Shown here: piece after piece, positions 35,906-45,876 of the stretch
Layout of the letters: every line of letters starts with the position of its first letter
Numbering within the stretch: position 1 is the first letter of the stretch
Source: Hyphomicrobiales bacterium
Lineage (GTDB): Bacteria; Pseudomonadota; Alphaproteobacteria; Rhizobiales; Rhizobiaceae
Length of the DNA stretch: 64,000 nt
Assembly (NCBI GenBank): GCA_900468625.1
Contig: UBUL01000027.1
Location: 1 to 64,000, forward strand
Reading direction: 5' to 3'
The notes under the pieces: model-generated
Database searches by the model: none
The model's input: only the letters and a program-made list of their open reading frames with translations
Told to the model about the DNA's origin: nothing
Position numbers and translations under genes: made by a program

Positions 35906-37258
35906 ATGACAACATATGTTTCCGAACCCATTGCCATATCCCGCAGCGGCTACCAAAGGTTCATCGTACTTGCACTCATTACCGTCATTCTGGCCGTCAG
36001 CACCGGAGACCGGGCAACCCTTTCCATCGCCGGCCCCGGCATCTCCAAGGATCTGGGCATCAGCGCCGTAAACATGGGCTGGCTCTTTTCGGCATTCTCA
36101 TGGAGCTACTTCATTGCGCAGGTGCCATCGGGCTATATCGTCGATAGGACGGGCGCGAAGACTGCCATGTTGATTTCATTGGCCGGATGGTCGATCGCGA
36201 TCACCCTCGTCAGCGGAGTCGGCTATTTTGCCTACCCGGTGGTCGCGCTATATGTCTTGAGGTTTGTGCTTGGACTGCTGGAAGGGCCGGTAACGCCGGC
36301 CTCCGCGCGCATCATTGCCGCATGGTTCCCCTCGGACGAGCGAGGCGTTGCCGGCGCAATCTTCAACTCGGCCCAGTATCTTTCTCTTGCCGTCTTTACG
36401 CCTCTGATGGGCGCGCTGTTCCATTATCTCGGCTGGCAGCACATCTTCTCCGTCATGGGTGCGATCGGTTTGCTCTTGGCAGTCGTCTGGTGGCTGGCCT
36501 ATTTCGCGCCTGGCCGCCATCCGCGGGTGACGAAGGAGGAGATCGCCTACATCAAGGCCGGCGGGGCATTGACCGACGTGGGCGGAGAGAAAGTCAAAGG
36601 CGACCAACCGCAGGTTTCTGCCCGTCAGGTCGCCCGGCAGATCCTGACGAACCGCATGCTGCTCGGGATATTCCTGGCTCAATATTGTATTTCGACGCTT
36701 TCGACATTCTTTATTTCCTGGTTTCCGAGCTATCTGGTTCAGGAACGGCACTTCTCCATGCTTCAGGCTGGGTTCGTAGCATCCCTGCCGGCGATCTTCG
36801 GATGCATCGGCGGTGTCTCGACCGGATTTTTCTCCGACTGGCTGTTGCGAAAATCGGGCTCACTCAGCCTTGCCAGGAAGATTCCGATCACCATCGGCCT
36901 TGGCTTGAGCGCCACGATCATCCTGTGCAACTACACGGATGCGAACGCCATTGTCGTTGCGATCATGTGTGCCGCCTTCTTCGGCAAGGGCTTCGGAGCG
37001 TTGGGGTGGACCGTCGTTGCCGACACCGCGCCCAAGGAAGCGATCGGCTTGACAGGCGGGCTGTTCAACGCCGCAGGCAGTATCGGCGGGGTCATTACGC
37101 CGGTCGCAATCGGCTACATCATAGACGGAACCGGCTCCTTCCATGGTGCGCTCCTTTATGTCGGGCTGCATGTCATCGGGGCGGTCGTCAGCTATTGGGT
37201 GCTGGTGGGGCGAATTGAGCGGTTCAAGATTTCGAAAGTACTGCCCGGTCCAGCCTAA
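35906..37258 (+). CDS. MFS transporter, anion:cation symporter family (hexuronate/glucarate type)
   Basis: Inner-membrane transporter of 450 residues with about 12 membrane helices. ACS-family features are visible: GDRATLSIAGPGISKDLGIS in the first loop, GWLFSAFSWSYFIAQVPSGYIVDRTGAK (the MFS DRxG loop), LRFVLGLLEGPVTPASARIIAAWFP, SERG-like ERGVAGAIFN, and ISWFPSYLVQERHFSMLQAGF in the second half. Members such as GudP, ExuT and DgoT import glucarate, hexuronates or galactonate with protons. The divergent GntR gene and the following hexuronate/aldarate genes support a sugar-acid substrate. It is convergent with the lactonase gene and followed by a strong terminator. Confidence 0.88.
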   Translation: MTTYVSEPIAISRSGYQRFIVLALITVILAVSTGDRATLSIAGPGISKDLGISAVNMGWLFSAFSWSYFIAQVPSGYIVDRTGAKTAMLISLAGWSIAITLVSGVGYFAYPVVALYVLRFVLGLLEGPVTPASARIIAAWFPSDERGVAGAIFNSAQYLSLAVFTPLMGALFHYLGWQHIFSVMGAIGLLLAVVWWLAYFAPGRHPRVTKEEIAYIKAGGALTDVGGEKVKGDQPQVSARQVARQILTNRMLLGIFLAQYCISTLSTFFISWFPSYLVQERHFSMLQAGFVASLPAIFGCIGGVSTGFFSDWLLRKSGSLSLARKIPITIGLGLSATIILCNYTDANAIVVAIMCAAFFGKGFGALGWTVVADTAPKEAIGLTGGLFNAAGSIGGVITPVAIGYIIDGTGSFHGALLYVGLHVIGAVVSYWVLVGRIERFKISKVLPGPA

Positions 37259-37380
37259 GACGATGCGGCTGCCTTTGTCTCTACCGGACATGGCATGATC
37301 CCGTGCGATGGATGTCCTTGAAAAGTCCTTCTCGAGTGGCGGGAAAGCTCCGCTCCACTTTAGAAGCGGAGGCAGAACGA

Positions 37381-37426
37381 CCACTCCGTCCCACAAAGGG
37401 GCGGAGTGGCCGGGATCTTTGTTTTT
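37381..37426 (+). terminator. Rho-independent terminator after the MFS gene
   Basis: CCACTCCG pairs with CGGAGTGG (37381-37409) and is extended by CCC/GGG around an ACAAA loop, then a T-rich tail at 37417-37426. It lies between convergent genes and fits the plus-strand transcript best. Confidence 0.75.
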
Positions 37427-37428
37427 CG

Positions 37429-38601
37429 TCAGGGCAGAGTGACGATTTCGACCCAGTTTGCGCCAGCATGGACAGGATAACGGTCGATCGGTGTGAGCGC
37501 GCCGTTCGTCTGGTCGATGGCATAGACGGCGATCTTGTCGGATTTTTCGCCTGTCGCCACAAGGAAGCGGCCCGACGGATCGATGCGGATGCCGCGAGGC
37601 TGCTTCTCGGTCGGATAATTGGTGACACAGGTGAGGTTTCCGCTCTCGTCCGCAACGTGGAACAGGGCGATCTTGCTGGTGGTTCGCTCGGTTGTGTAAA
37701 GGAATTTGCCGTTCGGAGTGATGCCGATATCGGCAGCCCAGACCTTCGGCTTGCCGTCGTCGGCAGGTGCGGCCGCCGGCGCCGTGGCGTTGAATGGGGG
37801 TGGTGGCGGTGGGGCAATGCCCGGGGACAGGCCGGCATCGTCCGGAACCGATGCGACGCTTTCGACCTCGCTGAGCGTCCCCTTCGCGGGGTCGAGGCTG
37901 TAGTGGATGACATGGCCGGTCAGTTCGGTAACGACATAGACCGATTTCCCGTCCGGAGAGAAAATGATGTGGCGAGGCCCGAAGCCGGGCTTGGTGGCGA
38001 TCGCAGGCGGATTGTTCGGCTCCAGCATGCCGGTTTCGGGATTGAGTACGAACTGCAGCACGGTATCCGAGCCGAGATTGGTCGCAAAGACATATTTGCC
38101 CGTGGGGTCGCTGACGATCGAATGAGCATTGCGGCCGGTCAAAATCATCTGGCGGGCGCCATCCGTCACGCGGCCATCCGCGCCGATCGGCAAGACCGCG
38201 ATCTTGTTTCCTCCGTAGGAGGCGGTAAGGAGCAGGCGCCCGGACGGATCTGTCGATACGTAAGGCATGCTGTCGGGCAGGGCCGCAACCGCCTCCTGCG
38301 TCAGATTTCCGGTTGCGGGATCGATCGCCAGCGTCAGCACCCGATAGGGTTGCGAGCGCACGACGGCATAGAGATGTTTCCTGTCGGGGCTGACGGTCAT
38401 CGGCATGACCATGCTGCCGGCGTCGATGCCTGCAACCGGCGTCAGGGTGCCTGCCGTTTCGTCCATGCTGTAGCTGTCGATCTTCCCGTCCGTTGCCGCT
38501 GAGACATAGACGAAAGTCCTTGCAAGCGCACTGTCCGTCGCCATGAGCACTGCCGAGGCGGCGATGACCGAGGCAAAAATTCCAGATGATAACCGAACCA
38601 C
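37429..38601 (-). CDS. exported lactonase-family beta-propeller protein
   Basis: Seven-bladed propeller of the lactonase/6-phosphogluconolactonase (Pgl) family, 390 residues. The start is GTG 38601 with AGGAGGAGGA just upstream; the longer frame would place that site inside the coding region. A signal peptide (IAASAVLMATDSALA) predicts export, unlike cytoplasmic Pgl. Repeated blades include TVSPDRKHLYAVV, YVSTDPSGRLLLTASYGGNKIAVLPI, FGPRHIIFSPDGKSVYVVTEL, GITPNGKFLYTTER and GIRIDPSGRFLVATGEKSD. A Pro/Ala insertion (GIAPPPPPPFNATAPAAAPAD) interrupts one blade. Last gene of the gntR-uxuA-kdgD operon; hydrolysis of an aldono- or aldarolactone is the likely role. Confidence 0.82.
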   Translation of the reverse strand: MVRLSSGIFASVIAASAVLMATDSALARTFVYVSAATDGKIDSYSMDETAGTLTPVAGIDAGSMVMPMTVSPDRKHLYAVVRSQPYRVLTLAIDPATGNLTQEAVAALPDSMPYVSTDPSGRLLLTASYGGNKIAVLPIGADGRVTDGARQMILTGRNAHSIVSDPTGKYVFATNLGSDTVLQFVLNPETGMLEPNNPPAIATKPGFGPRHIIFSPDGKSVYVVTELTGHVIHYSLDPAKGTLSEVESVASVPDDAGLSPGIAPPPPPPFNATAPAAAPADDGKPKVWAADIGITPNGKFLYTTERTTSKIALFHVADESGNLTCVTNYPTEKQPRGIRIDPSGRFLVATGEKSDKIAVYAIDQTNGALTPIDRYPVHAGANWVEIVTLP

Positions 38602-38674
38602 GAGAGTTCCTCCTCCTACCAAAAGGGTGATCGCCGGCGTCGCCTGCGATCATTTGCACATGTTTGCCTGTAAT

Positions 38675-39592
<918 letters not shown>

Positions 39593-39621
39593 CTACTATC
39601 GATTGGTATGGGCAATGGCTC

Positions 39622-40596
39622 TCAGGCGCCTTCGAGCGACTGAACAAGGGCGGCGATGTAGCCGTAGCAGAAAGCGAAGGCGACGCCGGTGGGATCCCGG
39701 CCGCTGATCGTGGGCACATGATCGGGCATCAGCATGTATTGATAGCCGACTTCCTTATAGACCCTGGCGGAGCGGACCATGTCCATGTCGCCCTCGTCCG
39801 GGAAGGTCTCCATGAAGGACAGCTTGCCGCCGCGGATGTTGCGGAAATGCACGTTGAAGAGCTTGCCCCGCGTGCCGAACCAGCGGATGATATCGTCGAT
39901 CTCCTCGCGCGGATTGTCGAGCATCTCGCCGACCGATCCCTGGCAGAAGTTGAGGCCGTGATAGGGGCTTTCGCGCATCAGCACGAATTTCTTCAGGCCC
40001 TCCACGGTGCCAAGGACGCGTGTGACGCCGCGGTAGCCGGGCGGCGTATAGGGATCGTGCGGGTGGCAGGCGAGACGGACGCGGTTGCTTTCCGCCACGG
40101 GAACGACGCGCTCCAGGAAATAGTCGATCCGCTCCCAGTTCTCGTCTTCCGACAGCACGCCGGCAAGGCCGGGTGCCGCCTGGTGATCCGCCTTGTCCCA
40201 GCGGAAGCTTGCATTCAGCGAACCGCCGCGTCCCGGCTCGTCCGGAGTGCGGGGGATGCCGATCAGGTTGAGATTGTACTTCGCAGCCGGGATGCCGGCT
40301 GTGGCGACATTTTCGATGAGCTTGCAGACGGCGTCGATCTGCCGGTCCCGCTCAGGCCCCGCGAGCAGGATATCTGGATAGGAGGCCCGCTCGATCGGGT
40401 TGGAGGGCAGGGGCAATTGGATCATATCCAGAATAAGCCCGAAGCTTTCGATCTTGTCGCGGAAGCGCTCAAGATCGGAGAGCGTCCAGCTCTCGGGCCT
40501 TCCCGGCGGGTCCGCGCAAATGTGCTTGAGCCCCAATTGCGCGAAAACGCGGTAGTCATCGTCGTCCCGCGCATCGACCTGCGTCCCTACATACAC
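39622..40596 (-). CDS. uxuA: mannonate dehydratase-like enzyme
   Basis: TIM-barrel dehydratase of the UxuA family, 324 residues, short compared with about 394 in E. coli but common in alphaproteobacterial forms. Motifs are KYNLNLIG, VRLACHPHDPY, GLNFCQGSVGEM, FNVHFRNIRGG and YMLMPDHVPTISG, which carry the His, Cys and Asp residues expected at the metal site. UxuA turns D-mannonate into 2-keto-3-deoxygluconate in glucuronate breakdown. It is the second gene after gntR. Its pathway product differs from the kdgD substrate, so either two routes meet here or this member has another substrate. Confidence 0.85.
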   Translation of the reverse strand: MYVGTQVDARDDDDYRVFAQLGLKHICADPPGRPESWTLSDLERFRDKIESFGLILDMIQLPLPSNPIERASYPDILLAGPERDRQIDAVCKLIENVATAGIPAAKYNLNLIGIPRTPDEPGRGGSLNASFRWDKADHQAAPGLAGVLSEDENWERIDYFLERVVPVAESNRVRLACHPHDPYTPPGYRGVTRVLGTVEGLKKFVLMRESPYHGLNFCQGSVGEMLDNPREEIDDIIRWFGTRGKLFNVHFRNIRGGKLSFMETFPDEGDMDMVRSARVYKEVGYQYMLMPDHVPTISGRDPTGVAFAFCYGYIAALVQSLEGA

Positions 40597-40626
40597 TGAG
40601 CGTCTCTCCCATAAGATTGTTCGATA

Positions 40627-40644
40627 TCATATGACATAATATGA
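40627..40644. promoter_or_regulatory. inverted repeat upstream of uxuA
   Basis: TCATAT (40627-40632) and ATATGA (40639-40644) are exact reverse complements 6 bp apart in the 68-bp gap between gntR and uxuA. It could be an additional regulator site or internal promoter control. Confidence 0.4.
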
Positions 40645-40664
40645 ATTTCAAAAGGTGTCGAGTG

Positions 40665-41375
40665 CTATTGCTGCCCGGCGAGCATGCGATATCGCCGCTG
40701 GCTTGCCATCATATGCGCGCGCATCGCCTGGCGCGCACGTTCGGGATCCTGATCCGCGATCGCCGCCAGGATTTCGCCGTGCTCGGCATGGACCTTGGCG
40801 AGATAGGCGGGATCATTGGCTTCGGGCAGGTTTGGAAATTGCCTGCGGGGAATGGTTCGTGCACCGAAATGCCTAAGCACATCGACGTAGAAACGGTTGT
40901 TCGTGGCAGCGGCGACCGCCATGTGAAATTCGTAATCCGCCTCGACCGTTGATTGGCCTTGGTCGATGAGGGTTGCCATCTTCCGGTTGGCAGCGCCGAT
41001 CGCCGCCTCTTGCTCTGCCGTGCGGCGGTAGGCGGCGATTGCGGCTGCTTCGCCCTCGGTCGCCATGCGAAACTCCAGCAATTCCAGGGTTTCCGGGATG
41101 CTTTTGATCTCTACTGGGGTAAGCATCAGCCTTGAGCGTTCCGTGAGGTCGGCGACAAAAACACCCTTGCCCTGGATTGGCTCGACGAGGCCGGCGGCCC
41201 GCAGATCCGCGATCGCCTCGCGTATGACCGTGCGGCTGACACCGAAAGTCGCTTCAAGCCGCGGTTCCGTCGGCAGCTGATCGCCGGTCCGCAGCTTGCC
41301 GGTCTCGATCTGCGCGCGAAGCTGATCGATGACTTGCTGCGCCAGTCTTTGCCGGCTCCGGCCGAGTGTCGTCAT
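40665..41375 (-). CDS. GntR-family regulator, FCD subgroup
   Basis: Regulator of 236 residues. Winged helix: LRTGDQLPTEPRLEATFGVSRTVIREAIADLRAAGLVEPIQGKGVFV, which matches the UxuR/ExuR-like FCD type. The C-terminal FCD domain has LLEFRMATEGEAAAIAA, DYEFHMAVAAAT and HGEILAAIADQD. It starts the minus-strand operon with uxuA, kdgD and the lactonase, and faces the five-gene ABC transporter. Control of both by a hexuronate or aldonate effector is the natural reading. The regulator gene's own upstream region contains an ATACGTAT-centred palindrome. Confidence 0.88.
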   Translation of the reverse strand: MTTLGRSRQRLAQQVIDQLRAQIETGKLRTGDQLPTEPRLEATFGVSRTVIREAIADLRAAGLVEPIQGKGVFVADLTERSRLMLTPVEIKSIPETLELLEFRMATEGEAAAIAAYRRTAEQEAAIGAANRKMATLIDQGQSTVEADYEFHMAVAAATNNRFYVDVLRHFGARTIPRRQFPNLPEANDPAYLAKVHAEHGEILAAIADQDPERARQAMRAHMMASQRRYRMLAGQQ

Positions 41376-41468
41376 TCCTGGTCCTCTGGTTCATTTGCAT
41401 CAAGCTGTCCGCACGGTCTTGCAAACCTCGGCGATCTTCGATAAATCATAATACGACATCTGAATAAC

Positions 41469-41482
41469 ATGATACGTATTAT
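41469..41482. promoter_or_regulatory. palindrome upstream of the ABC transporter, candidate GntR operator
   Basis: ATGATACGTATTAT has a perfect ATACGTAT centre and flanks with one mismatched pair. It lies 25 bp before the binding-protein ATG in the divergent region with gntR, and a related ATAATACGAC lies a little upstream. Confidence 0.5.
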
Positions 41483-41506
41483 ATAGTAATCGAGGGAGGA
41501 AGCATA

Positions 41507-43102
41507 ATGAAGCACTTTTCGAAGGCCATGCTTATCGGTGGTGCAATCGGCATGCTGACATTGGCAGCGCCGCAGCTTCAGGCTGCCACGCCAAAAGATC
41601 AACTGGTGATCGGCACGTCGCTCGCGCAGGTGCTTTCCCTCGACCCTCAGCAGGCCACCGAACCCAAGGCGCTCGAAATCCTTGCCAATCTCTACGATCG
41701 CCTTGTCGCGACGACCGCGGACGGCAGGATCGTGCCGCAGCTGGCGGAGAGCTGGGCTGATGACGGCAAGTCTTTGACGCTGAAATTGCGGGATGCCGCT
41801 TTCGTTTCCGGCAATCCGGTTACCGCCAATGATGTCGTCTTCTCGCTGACCCGGCTGATGAAGCTCAACCAGTCGGGTTCCTCCTATTTCAAGCGCATCG
41901 GCTATTCCGCTGAAACGATCGCCAATCAGATCCATGCGGTCGATGCCAAGACCGTGCGTATCGACCTGACGGACAAGGTAACGGCTGATGGGCTGCTCTA
42001 TCGGCTGGCACTGGGCGTTTCGAGCATCGTCGACAGTGCCGAAGTGCAGAAGCATATGGCAAACGACGATTCCGGAAACGCGTGGCTGCGCACCCATTCG
42101 GCAGGCTCCGGGCCGTTCACGCTCAACAAATGGACCCCGAACGAGATCGTCATTCTCGATGCCAACAAGACCTATGTCGGTGGCGCGCCGAAGATGCGGC
42201 GCGTCATCATCCGCCATGTGCCGGAAAGTCAGGTCGAACGGCTGATGCTCGATCGCGGCGATATCGATATCGGCAACGCGCTGTCCAAGTCCGATCTCGA
42301 GACCTTCGAGACCAAGGGCAATTTCGTCATCCAGCGCGTGCCGACGGGTGGCTTCTATGTGCTGGCCATGAACGCTGGCAACCAATATCTCGCCAACCCC
42401 AAGGTTCGCGAAGCCATCGCCTATGGCATCGACTACAAGGGCATCGAGAAGACCATCATGGGTCCCTACGGCCGGGCCAGAAACATTCCCGTTCCGGAAA
42501 ATTTCGAATACGCGCTGCCGAATCCGGACTGGCACCTCGATGTCGCCAAGGCAAAACAGTTGCTCGCGGAAGCGGGTTTCAAGGACGGCTTTTCGCTGAC
42601 GCTCAAGACAATCTCGCAGACGCCGCGCATCGATCTGGCAACCGCCATCCAGGCTTCGCTTGGCCAGATCGGCATCAAGGTCGAGATACAGCAGGGCAAT
42701 GGTTCCGAGATCATCGCCGCCCACCGCGCGCGCAATTTCGACCTGCTGCTGCCGCAGACCAGCGCGCTGATGCCGAATGTTCTGGGCTCCATGGATGATT
42801 TCGCCAACAATCCCGACAACCGGCTCGAGGCCAATAATGCCGGCAACTTCGCCTGGCGTTCGGCATGGGATATCCCCGGATTGACGGCATTGGCCGAAAA
42901 GACCTCGGTGGAGCCCGATGCCAAGAAGCGGACAGAGCTCTATACCCAGATGCAGCAGATGTTCGTCGACCTGAAGCCGGCGCTGCTGCCGCTCTTCGAA
43001 CGGTTCGAGCCGCTCGTTCTTTCCGCCAGGGTCAAGGGCTATCTTGGACATCCCAACCAGATGACCCGTCTTGAGAACGTGACCAAGGCCGACGCCGAGT
43101 AA
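41507..43102 (+). CDS. ABC transporter substrate-binding protein, family 5
   Basis: Periplasmic binding protein of 531 residues with a signal peptide ending QLQA/AT (about residue 26). The family 5 (DppA/OppA class) pattern is visible: LDPQQATEPKALEILANLYDRLV, IVPQLAESWADDGKSLTLKLRDAAFVSGNPVTANDVVFSLTR, GSGPFTLNKW, NPKVREAIAYGIDY and LAEAGFKDGFSLTL. A GGAGG-type site precedes the ATG. Family 5 proteins bind peptides, but in rhizobia many bind oligosaccharides or opines. The facing gntR-uxuA-kdgD operon suggests a uronic-acid-containing ligand; this is inference. Confidence 0.9.
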   Translation: MKHFSKAMLIGGAIGMLTLAAPQLQAATPKDQLVIGTSLAQVLSLDPQQATEPKALEILANLYDRLVATTADGRIVPQLAESWADDGKSLTLKLRDAAFVSGNPVTANDVVFSLTRLMKLNQSGSSYFKRIGYSAETIANQIHAVDAKTVRIDLTDKVTADGLLYRLALGVSSIVDSAEVQKHMANDDSGNAWLRTHSAGSGPFTLNKWTPNEIVILDANKTYVGGAPKMRRVIIRHVPESQVERLMLDRGDIDIGNALSKSDLETFETKGNFVIQRVPTGGFYVLAMNAGNQYLANPKVREAIAYGIDYKGIEKTIMGPYGRARNIPVPENFEYALPNPDWHLDVAKAKQLLAEAGFKDGFSLTLKTISQTPRIDLATAIQASLGQIGIKVEIQQGNGSEIIAAHRARNFDLLLPQTSALMPNVLGSMDDFANNPDNRLEANNAGNFAWRSAWDIPGLTALAEKTSVEPDAKKRTELYTQMQQMFVDLKPALLPLFERFEPLVLSARVKGYLGHPNQMTRLENVTKADAE

Positions 43103-43122
43103 GCAATCGAAGGCAGCCGATC

Positions 43123-44151
43123 ATGAAGGAACTGTCCGTAGCCGAATTCGGCCGACGCATCGCGCATCTGATCGTCAGCCTCTTCATCCTCCTGTTGGTC
43201 ACCTTCGTGATCGGCCGTGTTCTGCCGGCCGATCCTGTGGGGGCGATCGTCGGCGAGCTGGCCGATCCTGCCGCCTATGCGGCGGTGCGCCAGCGGCTCG
43301 GATTGGATCTTCCCGTATACGAGCAGTTCTTCATCTATCTCAAGGGTCTTGCCCATGGCGACTTCGGCACGGCAATCCTGACGGGAAATCCCGTCTCCGC
43401 CGATCTCGCCCAGGCCTTTCCGGCGACGTTCGAGCTTGCGACGCTCGCCGTCGTCATTTCGACCTTCGTCGGCGTGCCGCTCGGTCTTGTCGCAGCGCTG
43501 TTCCGTGACCGGCTGATCGACAAGATCGCGCGCGTCGTCTCCCTCGTCGGCCATTCCATCCCGGTCTTCTGGTTCGGAATCGTCGGGCTTGTCGTCTTCT
43601 ATGCAGGCCTGAACTGGGTCGGTGGTCCGGGCCGCGTCGATGTCTACTACGAGGGCATCGTCACGCCACGAACCGGCCTCTTGCTGGTGGACAGCCTCCT
43701 GCAGGGCGAGACGGATATCTTCTGGAATGCGCTAGGCCACATTATCTTGCCTGCCTTCATTCTCGCCTATGCGGCGGTCGCCTATATCACCCGCATGACC
43801 CGCAGCTTCACCCTGGAGCAGCTCGGTCAGGATTATGTGATCGCGGCTCGCGCCAAGGGCGTCGGACCGGCGCGAACGATCGTTGGCCATGTTCTCCCCA
43901 ATATCGCCGTGCAGCTCATCACCATCCTCGCCATCTCCTATGGCGGGCTGCTCGAGGGCGCGGTGGTGACGGAAATCGTCTTCTCCTGGCCGGGGATCGG
44001 CCAATACATGACGAATGCCCTGATGATCGGCGACATGAATGCCATTCTTGCGGCGACCATCATTGTCGGATTCTTTTTCATGCTTTTGAATTTCCTGGCG
44101 GATATCGCCTATGCGGTCTTCGATCCGCGCACCAGGGAGGCCGCCCGATGA
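43123..44151 (+). CDS. ABC transporter permease, DppB class
   Basis: First permease of the importer, 342 residues with about six membrane helices. DppB features: VTFVIGRVLPADPVGAIVGELADPAAYAAVRQRLGLDLPVYEQFFIYLKGLAHGDFG, and the ATPase-contacting EAA loop YVIAARAKGVGPARTIVGHVLPN. It lies 20 bp downstream of the binding protein and overlaps the second permease by 4 bp (ATGA), so translation is coupled. It forms the channel together with the next gene product. Confidence 0.92.
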   Translation: MKELSVAEFGRRIAHLIVSLFILLLVTFVIGRVLPADPVGAIVGELADPAAYAAVRQRLGLDLPVYEQFFIYLKGLAHGDFGTAILTGNPVSADLAQAFPATFELATLAVVISTFVGVPLGLVAALFRDRLIDKIARVVSLVGHSIPVFWFGIVGLVVFYAGLNWVGGPGRVDVYYEGIVTPRTGLLLVDSLLQGETDIFWNALGHIILPAFILAYAAVAYITRMTRSFTLEQLGQDYVIAARAKGVGPARTIVGHVLPNIAVQLITILAISYGGLLEGAVVTEIVFSWPGIGQYMTNALMIGDMNAILAATIIVGFFFMLLNFLADIAYAVFDPRTREAAR

Positions 44152-45050
44152 GCGATACGATCCATGCGGAGATAACCGTCCGCCCGCCGAACATGATGAG
44201 CCGCATGATGGGCACCCTGAAAAGCGCCGGCGGCAAGCTCGCGCACGAGCCGCTCGGCCTCACAGGCTTCATCATTCTTGCCCTGCTGTGCCTGATCGCG
44301 ATCTTCGCGCCGCTTCTGGCGCCGTATGATCCGAATGTGCAGGTGCTTTCGGATGCGCTGAAACCGCCAAGTCTTGCGCATCTGGCCGGAACCGACGAGT
44401 TCGGCCGCGATATTCTCAGTCGGCTGATCTTCGGCACGCGCATCACCATCCAGACGGTGCTGTCGATTTCGGTGATCGTCGGGCCGATCGGCCTTCTGAT
44501 CGGCGTGGTCGCCGGCTTTTTCGGCGGTCGTATCGATGCGCTGCTGATGCGCGCCACCGATATCGTGCTCTCGTTTCCGTCGCTGATCCTGGCGCTCGCC
44601 TTTGCCGCCGCACTCGGCGCCGGCCTGACGACGGCGATCATCGCCATCTCGCTGACTGCCTGGCCGCCGATTGCAAGACTGGCGCGCGCCGAGGCGCTCG
44701 TCGTCAGGAACACCGATTATGTCGCCGCCGCCGGGCTTTATGGAGCCTCGAGGCTGCGGATCCTGTTCTTCTACATCGCGCCGATGTGCGTCCCCTCGGT
44801 CATCGTTCGCCTGACGCTCAACATGGCCGGCATCATCCTGACAGCGGCGTCCCTCGGCTTCCTTGGGCTTGGCGCCCAGCCGCCGGCGCCGGAATGGGGC
44901 GCGATGATTTCCAACGGACGCAAATACATGCTCGATTTCTGGTGGGTCGCCGTCATGCCCGGCATTGCGATCCTTCTGGCAAGTCTGGCCTTCAACATCG
45001 TCGGCGACACGCTGCGCGACATTCTGGATCCCCGCCATGCCAGATCGTGA
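44148..45050 (+). CDS. ABC transporter permease, DppC class
   Basis: Second permease, 300 residues. The N-terminal cytoplasmic segment leads to a membrane helix (GFIILALLCLIAIFAPLLAPYDPN) and the DppC-type HLAGTDEFGRDILSRLIFGTRITI. The EAA loop reads ALVVRNTDYVAAAGLYGASRLRILFFYIAP. The C terminus WWVAVMPGIAILLASLAFNIVGDTLRDILDPRHARS is diagnostic of this class. Its last 14 bases overlap the next gene's start. Confidence 0.92.
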   Translation: MSDTIHAEITVRPPNMMSRMMGTLKSAGGKLAHEPLGLTGFIILALLCLIAIFAPLLAPYDPNVQVLSDALKPPSLAHLAGTDEFGRDILSRLIFGTRITIQTVLSISVIVGPIGLLIGVVAGFFGGRIDALLMRATDIVLSFPSLILALAFAAALGAGLTTAIIAISLTAWPPIARLARAEALVVRNTDYVAAAGLYGASRLRILFFYIAPMCVPSVIVRLTLNMAGIILTAASLGFLGLGAQPPAPEWGAMISNGRKYMLDFWWVAVMPGIAILLASLAFNIVGDTLRDILDPRHARS

Positions 45051-45876
45051 GCCCATCCTTTCCGTGCAGGGCCTGAACGTCCGGTTCGGTCGCAATTCGC
45101 TTGCGGCGGTCTCCGATGTCAGTTTCGATGTCGGACGCGAGCGCGTCGGGATCGTCGGCGAATCCGGCTCCGGAAAATCGACGACGGGGCGTGCGGTCAT
45201 GCGCCTGCTGCCGCCAAGCGCAAGCATCACGGCCAAAGGCATGGCGCTCGACGGCGTCTCCTTGCTCGACAGGTCGGAGCGACAGATGGGCGCCCTGCGC
45301 GGCAAGGATATTGCTTTGATCATGCAGGACCCGCGCTATTCCCTTAATCCGGTGCTGACCGTCGGTAAGCAGGTCGCCGAGGCCGCACGGCTGCATTTGG
45401 GTTTGCGTGGCGGCAAAGCGCGCGATGCTGCGCGCGCCATGCTCGAGCGCGTCCGTATCAGCGATCCGGACCGCGTGATGGCGCTCTACCCCCATCAGAT
45501 CTCGGGCGGGATGGGGCAGCGCGTCATGATCGCCATGATGCTCCTGGCAAAGCCGAAGCTCGTCATCGCCGACGAGCCGACATCCGCCCTCGATGTCAGC
45601 GTGCGCAAGGATGTGCTCACTCTGCTCGACGAGCTGGTGCGCGAGAACAATTCCGGGCTGCTGCTCATCAGCCACGATATCCGCATGGTCGCGGCCTTCT
45701 GCGAGCGCATCATCGTCATGTATTCCGGCTGCATCGTCGAGACCCTGACGCGCCTGGAAGATGCGCAGCATCCTTATACGCGCGGGCTGATGTCCGCCTT
45801 GCCGGACCCGCGCAGGCCGGTGCGCCGCCTGGCCGTGCTCGACCGGGCAAAGTTCGATCTGGAGACCAGCCGATGA
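45037..45876 (+). CDS. ABC transporter ATP-binding protein, DppD class
   Basis: ATPase of 279 residues. The ATG at 45037, overlapping the permease end by 14 bp, is chosen because the frame upstream is only a shadow of the permease. Walker A is GESGSGKST, the signature reads ISGGMGQRVMIAMML, Walker B is LVIADEPTSALDVS, and the switch is LLISHDIRM. The signature has Gly-Met-Gly in place of the common GQxQR spacing, a mild variant. It ends HPYTRGLMSALPDPRR, the oligopeptide-class tail, but is shorter than typical DppD (about 330). It overlaps the next ATPase gene by 4 bp. Confidence 0.9.
   Translation: MPDREPILSVQGLNVRFGRNSLAAVSDVSFDVGRERVGIVGESGSGKSTTGRAVMRLLPPSASITAKGMALDGVSLLDRSERQMGALRGKDIALIMQDPRYSLNPVLTVGKQVAEAARLHLGLRGGKARDAARAMLERVRISDPDRVMALYPHQISGGMGQRVMIAMMLLAKPKLVIADEPTSALDVSVRKDVLTLLDELVRENNSGLLLISHDIRMVAAFCERIIVMYSGCIVETLTRLEDAQHPYTRGLMSALPDPRRPVRRLAVLDRAKFDLETSR

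Noticed and set aside
36187-37218. 343-codon plus-strand frame inside the MFS gene
   Set aside because: Overlapping frame of a clear membrane transporter; Arg/His/Cys-rich shadow composition.
36860-38659. 599-codon minus-strand frame over the MFS and lactonase genes
   Set aside because: It crosses the terminator and two genes of opposite direction and has shadow-frame composition.
41372-43051. 559-codon minus-strand frame opposite the family 5 binding protein
   Set aside because: Antisense shadow of a clear substrate-binding-protein gene; rich in Arg/His/Asp/Gln with no domain features.
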